Source of the DNA: an uncultured Mycoplasma sp.
GTDB lineage: Bacteria > Bacillota_I > Bacilli_A > RF39 > UBA660
Assembly (NCBI GenBank): GCA_947565485.1
Contig: CANOGG010000100.1
Coordinates: forward strand, 1 to 5,415
Direction of reading: 5' to 3'
DNA: 5,415 nucleotides
Under the pieces are notes generated by a model that ran no database searches, was not told where the DNA came from, and saw nothing but the letters and a program-made list of their open reading frames with translations. Every line of letters begins with the position of its first letter. The first letter of the stretch is position 1. Below, piece by piece: positions 1-4,527 of the stretch. The position numbers were made by a program, and so were the translations under genes.

Positions 1-1
1 T

Positions 2-10
2 TGCTATACT
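2..10 (+). promoter_or_regulatory. possible extended -10 promoter element of the left operon
   Basis: TATACT at 5-10 is preceded by TGC at 2-4, which together form an extended -10 element. The predicted start of transcription is near 17, just upstream of the GGAGG ribosome binding site at 20-24. The -35 region falls outside the window, so this could be chance in AT-rich DNA. Confidence 0.3.
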
Positions 11-30
11 TATATATGTGGAGGTTTTAT

Positions 31-924
31 ATGAATTATTATATTGATTTGGGTTCTTCAACCATCAAAGTATATTCTTACAATAAAAATTTAAAACTTT
101 TAGAAGAATACTCTATCTATTTCAAAAATGATTTTGATAAAAACTTAGGTCTTAGTAAAACTAACTTAGAAGAATTATGTAACTATTTTTCCAATCTAAA
201 AACCAAATATGACTTAAAATACCATAACACTCATATTTATGTAACTGGTATCTTTCGCGACTTAATCCCCGAACGTCAACAAGAACTAGTAAAACTCTTT
301 AATGATAAATTTGACCTCCACTTTAACATTATCAGTCACGGTATTGAAAACTATTACTTAGCTAAAGCTATGGCTAATGATTATAATAACCACAAAGTTC
401 TAATTATTAATATGGGTGGTAAAACAACAGAATTAGTTACATTCATTGGTTCTACTCTAACTACTACTAAAAACATCAAACTTGGTGTCGCTGACCTCCT
501 AAACAACTTCCCCGAAGTTAATGCCGAATATAGCAAACACACTGTCGAAGAAATGGAAGATTTTATTGCCAAAAAACTAACTGACTTAAAACTTGATACT
601 GACTATGATTGTGCTATATTTACTGGTGGCGAAGAAAGATTCGAACTTCTAACTGGTTTCAATCTTACGCAAAATACCCTTTTTAACGACTTTATCCATA
701 AATATATGCTTTGTCTAGAAGATTATATTGCTGGCACTAAAAAAGTTTTTAATGAAATAACCATATCTGAATTATATGAACTTATGCCCAACAATCCTAA
801 ATGGATGGACGGTGCTAGAAGTGGTGCTATTATCCCTTTAGTTCTCTTTAAATTGGCCCATGTTAAATGGATAATACCTTCAGACTTAAATTTAATTAAT
901 GGTGTAATAAACGACTTAAAATAA
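31..924 (+). CDS. Ppx/GppA-like phosphatase (ASKHA fold), 297 aa
   Basis: This is an actin-like ATPase-fold protein resembling exopolyphosphatase/guanosine pentaphosphate phosphohydrolase, whose members hydrolyse polyphosphate or pppGpp in the cytoplasm. The N-terminal phosphate-1 motif is DLGSST (residues 6-11). Residues 70-77 (YVTGIFRD) correspond to the family's A-T-S-A-L-R-[DE] strand. ISHGIEN (101-107) corresponds to ISGEEEA, and E106 is the likely catalytic Glu. INMGGKTTEL (126-135) is phosphate-2, and IFTGG (206-210) is the C-terminal glycine pair. The length fits the short, two-domain form without an HD domain. ATG at 31 is chosen because GGAGG (20-24) lies 6 bases upstream; a TTG at 1 in the same frame has no visible site. 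Oddity: phosphate-2 has Asn (N127) where canonical members have Asp, and Lys replaces a Gly, so activity may be altered. The PurZ-like gene begins 20 bases downstream, implying one operon. The family is fairly sure; the substrate is unknown. Confidence 0.8.
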   Translation: MNYYIDLGSSTIKVYSYNKNLKLLEEYSIYFKNDFDKNLGLSKTNLEELCNYFSNLKTKYDLKYHNTHIYVTGIFRDLIPERQQELVKLFNDKFDLHFNIISHGIENYYLAKAMANDYNNHKVLIINMGGKTTELVTFIGSTLTTTKNIKLGVADLLNNFPEVNAEYSKHTVEEMEDFIAKKLTDLKLDTDYDCAIFTGGEERFELLTGFNLTQNTLFNDFIHKYMLCLEDYIAGTKKVFNEITISELYELMPNNPKWMDGARSGAIIPLVLFKLAHVKWIIPSDLNLINGVINDLK

Positions 925-944
925 AAAAGAAGAAGGTAAAAATT

Positions 945-1661
945 ATGCTAAAAAATGTTATATCAATCATTGATGGCGCCGCTGGTAGTTGTGGTAAAGC
1001 CAAAGTAATAGGCGAAATAGCTACCGACCAAAACCTAAATATCGGCGCTGCAGTTACTAACTGTATGCCTAATGCCGGTCACACCTTTGTTGATGAAGAT
1101 GGCAAAGCCACTATCTTTAGAAACATACCTGTCTCATCAGTTAATCCAAATACTGAATTATTTATCGGCCCTGGCTCTGCCATCGATATGGACGTCTTTA
1201 TTAAAGAATACGAAACTGTCCAAAAATATTTACAAAATCGTCCTATCTACGTCCACGAACTAGTTCCTCTAATTTGCAAAAGACACAAAGAATACGAACT
1301 TCATCATATAAAAACTGGAACTACATTTAAAGGTTGTGGTGCTGTTACTATGGAAAAAATAATCAGATATCCTGTACTTGATTTTTTTAAAGGTTATAAA
1401 AATGCCATTGTCTGCTCTAATGATGAATGGATAGATAAATTATATAACCATCTCGATAATAAAAATGAATACACCATATTAGAGGGCTCTCAAGGCTGTG
1501 ACTTATGCTTAAATCATAGTGGTAACTATCCCTATGTTACTAGTCGCAATGTTTCAACCACAGCTCTTTTAGCCGATTCTGGCATATCCGCAGAGAGGTT
1601 ACTAGAAACTATCATGGTAATAAGACCTTTTCCCATTAGAATAAGTAATATTACTAAATAA
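945..1661 (+). CDS. N-terminal fragment of the PurZ-like enzyme, 238 aa
   Basis: This is the intact open part before the TAA. The start is ATG 945, with GAAGAAGG (929-936) 8 bases upstream. It holds most of the active-site motifs. The nucleotide-binding loop is GSCGKAK (14-20), where S15 stands in place of the PurA catalytic Asp and K18 is kept. MPNAGHT (41-47) includes H46, the general acid of the family. GPGSAID (75-81) and GTTFKGCGAV (125-134) correspond to PurA's G-T-T-G-R-G-I-G-P segment. EGSQG (180-184) and YPYVTSRN (195-202) follow, and RPFPIRIS (227-234) matches the R-x-x-P-I-R-V strand. A product ending here would lack the aspartate-binding loop and the C-terminal base-binding segment, so it should be inactive alone. 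Confidence 0.7.
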   Translation: MLKNVISIIDGAAGSCGKAKVIGEIATDQNLNIGAAVTNCMPNAGHTFVDEDGKATIFRNIPVSSVNPNTELFIGPGSAIDMDVFIKEYETVQKYLQNRPIYVHELVPLICKRHKEYELHHIKTGTTFKGCGAVTMEKIIRYPVLDFFKGYKNAIVCSNDEWIDKLYNHLDNKNEYTILEGSQGCDLCLNHSGNYPYVTSRNVSTTALLADSGISAERLLETIMVIRPFPIRISNITK

Positions 1662-1665
1662 GGAG
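1660..1665 (+). promoter_or_regulatory. Shine-Dalgarno-like AAGGAG overlapping the premature stop
   Basis: The premature TAA runs directly into GGAG, creating AAGGAG. No ATG, GTG or TTG follows in the continuing frame until ATG 1734, 68 bases away. An in-frame ATC at 1671 sits at a normal distance but is a very rare start codon. Reinitiation is therefore possible but not convincing; the site may simply be chance. Confidence 0.2.
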
Positions 1666-1733
1666 AATTTATCTATACTGGAAACTACGGCCATGGCACT
1701 GAACTAACTTGGACAGAGATTAATATTGCCTCC

Positions 1734-2321
1734 ATGTATGGAACCTACCCCTATCCCAAAGACACTGACAATTATCCAAACTCTCTTACAGAAGCCAAAA
1801 TAAAAAAACTAATCCGTCATTGTCCCGAAACCTATTTAAAACAAATATTTGGCCCCAATTATAAAAACCAAAAAATAGAAAAAATAACCCTTAATGAAGC
1901 TTTAGAACTTGAACGTTTAGTAAATAAATCCCACGGAAAAACAATTTATCAAACTAACTTAATTGAACTTCCTGAATGTACTAAAGACATACCTCCTAAT
2001 ACTATTTTTGACTTATCCGAACAAACAACTGTCACCAAAATGGAACGCAGAATATTTGACCTCGATATCAATAAACTAAAAAATAATTGTCGCATCAATA
2101 CTCCAAAAGAGCTATACCTCAACTTTTTCCAACATTTACATCAAGACTTCCAGAATAAAAAAGGTAATTTTGAAGATTTTTACTTTAATAAATACCTACG
2201 AGAGTATCTCAGTTGGCTTGAGAGTGAAACAAAAACTAAAATTTCAGCCCTTGGAACGGGCGCCAAAAATAACGAAAGAATTTTAAAAAGAACACTTGTA
2301 AAAGAAATAACTATAATTTAA
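1734..2321 (+). CDS. C-terminal fragment of the PurZ-like enzyme, 195 aa from the first ATG
   Basis: This is in the same frame as the upstream fragment; homologous sequence actually begins at 1662, so ATG 1734 is an internal Met (residue 264 of the full frame). Fragment residues 1-95 are a charged insertion not seen in phage PurZ. TTVTKMERRIF (98-108) matches the aspartate-binding loop (PurZ T-T-V-T-K-K-V-R-R; PurA's T-G-R-x-R-R). PKELYLNFFQHL (114-125) and ALGTGAKNN (172-180) match the C-terminal part, including the base-binding G-x-G segment. No ribosome binding site lies near 1734, so independent translation is doubtful. The TAA stop at 2319-2321 abuts the methyltransferase ribosome binding site. 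Confidence 0.55.
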   Translation: MYGTYPYPKDTDNYPNSLTEAKIKKLIRHCPETYLKQIFGPNYKNQKIEKITLNEALELERLVNKSHGKTIYQTNLIELPECTKDIPPNTIFDLSEQTTVTKMERRIFDLDINKLKNNCRINTPKELYLNFFQHLHQDFQNKKGNFEDFYFNKYLREYLSWLESETKTKISALGTGAKNNERILKRTLVKEITII

Positions 2322-2334
2322 AGGAGTTAAAAAA

Positions 2335-2754
2335 ATGAACAATAATACGTTTATCGAAATGAATAAAAACGGTTGGAACGAATTAATCAAACAAAATAAA
2401 CCTTTTGCCAACACTATTTTACCAGAATATGGTCCATTCTTAAAAAGAAACGAAGAAGATATCCATCTGTTTACCAACTTAAAAGATGCCAAAGTTTTAG
2501 ACCTAGGCTGTGGTTCTGGAGAATCTCTAGAATATTTATATCAAAAAGGAGCTCAAGAAATATGGAGTCTTGACATCTCTGAAGAACAAATAAAGAAAGC
2601 TATCTCTCGTTTCCCGAACTTTAAAAACAACTTTTTTATATCCCCTATGGAACAAGAAACTAGTATTCCCAAAAACTATTTCGACTATATAATATCTATT
2701 TTTAGCATTGGCTACACCTCTGATTTAGCTAGCACTCTAACTAATGCTTATTAA
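2335..2754 (+). CDS. N-terminal fragment of SAM methyltransferase, 139 aa
   Basis: The N-terminal 48 residues include a conserved-looking N-G-W-N-E-L segment (12-17). Then come motif I VLDLGCGSG (54-62), which binds SAM, the acidic residue of motif II in SLDIS (D80), and motif IV DYIISIFSIGY (117-127). It stops at TAA 2752-2754 before strand beta-5, so it lacks the C-terminal half of the fold and is unlikely to work alone. Confidence 0.65.
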   Translation: MNNNTFIEMNKNGWNELIKQNKPFANTILPEYGPFLKRNEEDIHLFTNLKDAKVLDLGCGSGESLEYLYQKGAQEIWSLDISEEQIKKAISRFPNFKNNFFISPMEQETSIPKNYFDYIISIFSIGYTSDLASTLTNAY

Positions 2755-3085
2755 TGGCTCTCTCATCATCAGTTGGACTCACCCCTTTTTCTATTGTCTC
2801 GAAATGACTGATAATAATAATGTTATATTAGGCAAATCATACTTCAATGAAGATAGCGAAACCATAACTAAAGGTCCCGATAAAATTCCTCTAGCCCAAA
2901 AAAATCTCATGATTTCTACCATTATAAACGAAGCTTTAAAAGTAGGCTTTTATCTCGATACTATCCTAGAAGAAGAAACCATTCTAAAAGATGATGTCAA
3001 TGGTTATAAAAGTACTTTCTGGCGCCCTGAAAAAACTGTAAACTGCCCCAGTACTGTAATCTATAAACTAACCAAAAAACTATAA
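2744..3085 (+). CDS. C-terminal fragment of SAM methyltransferase, 113 aa
   Basis: This begins at an ATG that overlaps the end of the previous frame by 11 bases; no ribosome binding site precedes it, so ATG 2744 is probably not a true start. GSLIISWTHPFF (residues 5-16) matches the beta-5 region after motif IV. The rest ends in a region typical of beta-6/7, with FWRPEKTV and PSTVIYKL. Translational coupling through the overlapping stop is conceivable but would give only a separate half-domain. Confidence 0.5.
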   Translation: MLINGSLIISWTHPFFYCLEMTDNNNVILGKSYFNEDSETITKGPDKIPLAQKNLMISTIINEALKVGFYLDTILEEETILKDDVNGYKSTFWRPEKTVNCPSTVIYKLTKKL

Positions 3086-3095
3086 AAATATTTCT

Positions 3096-3121
3096 AAGAA
3101 ATTAACCAGATTTCTTTTTTT
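3096..3121 (+). terminator. intrinsic terminator of the left operon
   Basis: A perfect 7-bp stem AAGAAAT (3096-3102) / ATTTCTT (3110-3116) with a 7-base loop is followed by five further T (3117-3121). It starts 10 bases after the methyltransferase stop codon. The stem is AT-rich and so weak, but placement and U-tail fit. Confidence 0.6.
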
Positions 3122-3129
3122 ATTATCTC

Positions 3130-3153
3130 AAAAAAACGAACCATAAAAGTTCG
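3130..3153 (-). terminator. intrinsic terminator of add (first copy of a 35-bp repeat)
   Basis: Read on the minus strand, CGAACT (3153-3148) pairs with GGTTCG (3142-3137) across a 5-base loop, with one U.G pair, and is followed by seven T (3136-3130). It lies about 118 bases after the add stop. The plus strand would have a C-A mismatch and no U-tail, so it acts on leftward transcription. Confidence 0.65.
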
Positions 3154-3164
3154 AATATTCTCAA
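3130..3164. repeat. 35-bp imperfect direct repeat, copy 1
   Basis: Matches 4342-4376 at 32 of 35 positions. The two copies flank the add gene and its promoter. Each contains a minus-strand terminator hairpin plus a short upstream segment that can form an alternative hairpin with the terminator's 5' arm. Confidence 0.75.
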
Positions 3165-3220
3165 GCATTGAACATTTAAATTTTAGCTTCCCCATTATAA
3201 TATTTTATCTTATCACTTTT

Positions 3221-3237
3221 TTAATTTCCTAAATTAA
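3221..3237. repeat. 17-bp inverted repeat in the add 3' untranslated region
   Basis: TTAATTT (3221-3227) and AAATTAA (3231-3237) are perfect complements around CCT. Neither strand has a T-tract after the hairpin, so it is not a terminator. It may be a weak RNA hairpin or chance in AT-rich sequence. Confidence 0.35.
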
Positions 3238-3270
3238 GTAAACAAACTTCTTTTAACCCTCAATTAATAA

Positions 3271-4233
3271 TTATTTAGCATTATTTATAATTTTACGTAA
3301 TGATGTTTTTTCTTCTTCTGTTAAAAATGCAGCATTAATAGCATTAATATTCATATTATTAAAGTCTTCTATAGTAAAGTTAAATGCCTCCTTAAGTCGA
3401 ATATACTCATCAGTAATAGTAACATTAGATACTGTTCTATTATCAGTATTTACTGTAACTTTAACCCCTAAATCATATAATCTCTTGACATTATGTTCTT
3501 CATATGATGAAAATATGCCAGTATTTATATTGCTTGTTGGACATACCTCTAAAGTGATACCATCATCAATTATTTTTTTCAAAGTTTCTGCATCTTCCTC
3601 CACTCTTACACCATGTCCAAGTCTTTTAGTACCAAAAGATATGGCATATAGAATACTTTCTATCCCATCCGCTTCTCCCGCATGAATAGTAAATGGTACA
3701 GAAAGTGATGCGGCATATTCAAAAAGTCCCTTATATTCTTTTGTCTTAAATAAAGCTTCAGCTCCCGCTAAATCTAAAGCACATACTCCTTTATTCAAGT
3801 ATTTCTTAGTTAAATCCACTACTTTTCTATTATTATCATCAGAATCTCCTCGCATAGCACATAAAATTAAATTAGTTTTTATATCCATCATTTTTAGTCC
3901 CTCTAAAACAGAGTCAATTACTTCCTCAGGAGTTAATCCTTGTTCCAAATGTTTAAGAGGTGCAAAGCGTATTTCCGCATAAATAACATTTTCAGCCTTT
4001 AAGTCCTCTGCTAATTCTTTGCTTATTCTTATTAAATTTTCTTTTGTTTGCATTAAACTTACTGGTATAGCAAATTTTTCTAAATAATTATTCAAATCTG
4101 TGACATCACTATCTACTTTCATTTTGGCAGTTACATCTTTATTTAATAATTCATTCGCAGTACTAGTTCTTACTGAACCATCAAGATGTAAATGCAATTC
4201 TATTTTAGGCAATCTTTTTATTTCTTCAATCAT
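3271..4233 (-). CDS. add: adenosine deaminase
   Basis: This zinc-dependent amidohydrolase-fold enzyme of purine salvage converts adenosine and deoxyadenosine to inosine and deoxyinosine in the cytoplasm. The 320-residue product has every main motif of the family. HLHLDGS (14-20) supplies two zinc-ligand His (H14, H16). YAEIRFAP (85-92) and DLAGAE (154-159) follow. HAGE (184-187) has the zinc His and the catalytic Glu (E187). RLGHG (204-208) holds the catalytic His, and CPTSN (231-235) follows. NTDNRTVSN (262-270) has the zinc Asp D264; the second Asp of the E. coli NTDDP motif is Asn here, as is common in Firmicute enzymes. Length is normal. AGAAAGG (4246-4240) lies 6 bases before the ATG. 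It is transcribed alone, convergent with the PurZ-like operon, from the promoter at 4291-4319, and ends at the terminator at 3130-3153. No damage is visible. Confidence 0.95.
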   Translation of the reverse strand: MIEEIKRLPKIELHLHLDGSVRTSTANELLNKDVTAKMKVDSDVTDLNNYLEKFAIPVSLMQTKENLIRISKELAEDLKAENVIYAEIRFAPLKHLEQGLTPEEVIDSVLEGLKMMDIKTNLILCAMRGDSDDNNRKVVDLTKKYLNKGVCALDLAGAEALFKTKEYKGLFEYAASLSVPFTIHAGEADGIESILYAISFGTKRLGHGVRVEEDAETLKKIIDDGITLEVCPTSNINTGIFSSYEEHNVKRLYDLGVKVTVNTDNRTVSNVTITDEYIRLKEAFNFTIEDFNNMNINAINAAFLTEEEKTSLRKIINNAK

Positions 4234-4251
4234 ATTAAACCTTTCTTTTTT

Positions 4252-4270
4252 ATTTTAGTATCACTAAAAT
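4252..4270. promoter_or_regulatory. 19-bp inverted repeat in the add leader, possible operator
   Basis: ATTTTAGT (4252-4259) and ACTAAAAT (4263-4270) are perfect 8-bp arms around ATC. The repeat lies between the predicted add transcription start (about 4284) and its ribosome binding site (4240-4246). It could be a repressor site acting as a roadblock or an RNA hairpin close to the ribosome site. No regulator gene is in the window and I do not recognise the motif. Confidence 0.4.
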
Positions 4271-4290
4271 TATTATCAACATCTAAAAAC

Positions 4291-4319
4291 ATTATATCCT
4301 AAACAAAAAAAGTTATCAA
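4291..4319 (-). promoter_or_regulatory. sigma-A-type promoter of add
   Basis: On the minus strand, -35 TTGATA (4319-4314) and a consensus -10 TATAAT (4296-4291) are separated by exactly 17 bases. The predicted start near 4284 gives a leader of about 50 nt before the add ATG. Confidence 0.75.
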
Positions 4320-4341
4320 TGTTTTCATTACATTAATTTAG

Positions 4342-4365
4342 AAAAAAACGAACTATAAAAGTTCG
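4342..4365 (-). terminator. intrinsic terminator (second copy of the 35-bp repeat)
   Basis: On the minus strand CGAACT (4365-4360) pairs perfectly with AGTTCG (4354-4349) across a 5-base loop and is followed by seven T. It ends leftward transcription before the add promoter and insulates add from anything started upstream. Confidence 0.65.
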
Positions 4366-4376
4366 AATATCTTCAA
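4342..4376. repeat. 35-bp imperfect direct repeat, copy 2
   Basis: Partner of 3130-3164, with three differences. On the minus strand TTGAA (4376-4372) can pair with TTCGA (4367-4363), which would use part of the terminator's 5' arm and so act as an alternative hairpin. Confidence 0.75.
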
Positions 4377-4448
4377 TCTGGTGCGAGTGTCGTAGTTATC
4401 TACAACTCTTGCAAAGTACGAATGATATAAATATCACTCACTGATTTC

Positions 4449-4477
4449 ATTTTAACACAAATTTTAATAAATGTCTT
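4449..4477 (-). promoter_or_regulatory. promoter of the candidate small RNA
   Basis: On the minus strand AAGACA (4477-4472) is followed after 17 bases by TAAAAT (4454-4449), which is preceded by TGT, giving an extended -10. The predicted start is an A near 4442. It is back-to-back with the promoter of the rightward gene. Confidence 0.45.
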
Positions 4478-4504
4478 AAAAAATATATAATTTTATGATA
4501 AAAT
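4476..4504 (+). promoter_or_regulatory. promoter of the 292-aa unknown gene
   Basis: TTAAAA (4476-4481), a 17-base spacer and TAAAAT (4499-4504) preceded by TGA form an extended -10 promoter. The start would fall near 4511, just ahead of the GAGGAGGG ribosome site at 4514-4521. Another TATAAT (4485-4490) lies inside the spacer and is a weaker alternative. Confidence 0.5.
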
Positions 4505-4527
4505 ATTATCTATGAGGAGGGTTTAGT

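Larger units (their letters stand above)
945..2321 (+). pseudogene. PurZ/PurA-family (2-amino)adenylosuccinate synthetase-like gene interrupted by an in-frame TAA
   Basis: Read through one stop codon, this is a single 458-codon frame covering a whole adenylosuccinate synthetase-superfamily protein. Family members condense aspartate with IMP (PurA, GTP-dependent) or with dGMP (phage PurZ, giving the precursor of 2-aminoadenine). Codon 239 (1659-1661) is TAA, but homology continues at once in the same frame. Residues after it include GNYGHGTELTW, matching the PurZ region that ends in EELTW. One substitution, for example CAA or GAA to TAA, would explain the break. Resemblance to phage PurZ exceeds that to PurA: MPNAGHT, YPYVTSR, LADSGI and TTVTKMERR all have close counterparts in S-2L PurZ as I recall it. 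The G-S-C-G-K loop carries Ser at the position of PurA's catalytic Asp, as PurZ does. Phage PurZ is about 340-370 residues; the excess is mostly an insertion at about 255-355. The gene sits 20 bases after the Ppx-like gene and 13 before the methyltransferase. Alternatives are a sequencing error, or gene fission into two subunits. Confidence 0.75.
2335..3085 (+). pseudogene. class I SAM-dependent methyltransferase gene broken by a frameshift
   Basis: Two overlapping open frames together make one Rossmann-fold methyltransferase of about 250 residues. The first (2335-2754) carries the SAM-binding half, ending ...TLTNAY then TAA. The second (open from 2741) continues with NGSLIISWTHPFF, which is strand beta-5 and what follows in this family. 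Typical relatives have about four or five residues (such as R-x-L-K-P) between the Tyr and the N/G-G. That loop is missing here, and the frame moves by +1 (or loses 3n-1 bases). A deletion of 11 or 14 bases fits best. A 4-bp tandem CTAACTAA at 2737-2744 is an alternative lesion. AAGGAG (2321-2326) lies 8 bases before ATG 2335, only 13 bases after the PurZ-like stop, so it is the third gene of the operon. The methyl acceptor cannot be inferred. Confidence 0.7.
4342..4442 (-). ncRNA. candidate ~100-nt three-hairpin small RNA or terminated leader upstream of add
   Basis: The minus strand shows a promoter, three hairpins and a U-tail. Hairpin 1 is GAGTGATAT / ATATCATTC (4439-4420) with one G.U pair. 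Hairpin 2 is GTTGTAG-ATAA-CTACGAC (4406-4389) with one U.G pair, and outer GAG/CTC pairing is also possible. The last is the terminator CGAACT / AGTTCG (4365-4349) followed by seven U (4348-4342). The G.U pairs would be A-C mismatches on the plus strand, so the RNA is leftward. No ribosome-bound reading frame is visible. It ends 22 bases before the add -35, so it may be a free small RNA or a conditional leader whose read-through adds to add expression. I do not recognise it as 6S, SRP, tmRNA, a purine riboswitch or another known family. Confidence 0.5.

Noticed and set aside
1659..1661. Recoded stop (selenocysteine, pyrrolysine or alternative genetic code) in the PurZ-like gene
   Set aside because: The codon is TAA, which is not used for Sec or Pyl. 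Neighbouring genes end with TAA, and Trp is always TGG, so neither TAA nor TGA appears reassigned.
3485..3685. 66-codon plus-strand reading frame inside add, and similar short frames at 381-572, 1072-1263 and 2283-2492
   Set aside because: All overlie well-supported genes in other frames, lack ribosome binding sites and show no recognisable protein sequence.
4342..4368. LexA/SOS box or paired PurR PurBoxes, because of CGAAC...GTTCG with flanking A/T
   Set aside because: Spacing between CGAAC and GTTCG is 7 bases, against 4 for a Bacillus LexA box, and the two half-sites are much closer than the 16-17 bases known for PurBoxes. The other copy sits in a convergent 3' region, where an operator makes no sense, and the minus-strand T-tract explains both as terminators.
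3130..4376. add as cargo of an insertion sequence bounded by the 35-bp repeats
   Set aside because: The repeats are direct, not inverted, no transposase or target-site duplication is visible, and each is well explained as a terminator.
4342..4442. tracrRNA of a type II CRISPR system
   Set aside because: The several hairpins plus terminator layout is superficially similar, but there is no repeat array, no Cas gene and no identifiable anti-repeat partner in the window.
4400..4450. 16-codon minus-strand reading frame (ATG at 4450) within the candidate RNA
   Set aside because: Its ATG overlaps the -10 element, no ribosome binding site precedes it, and the predicted transcript would begin inside it.
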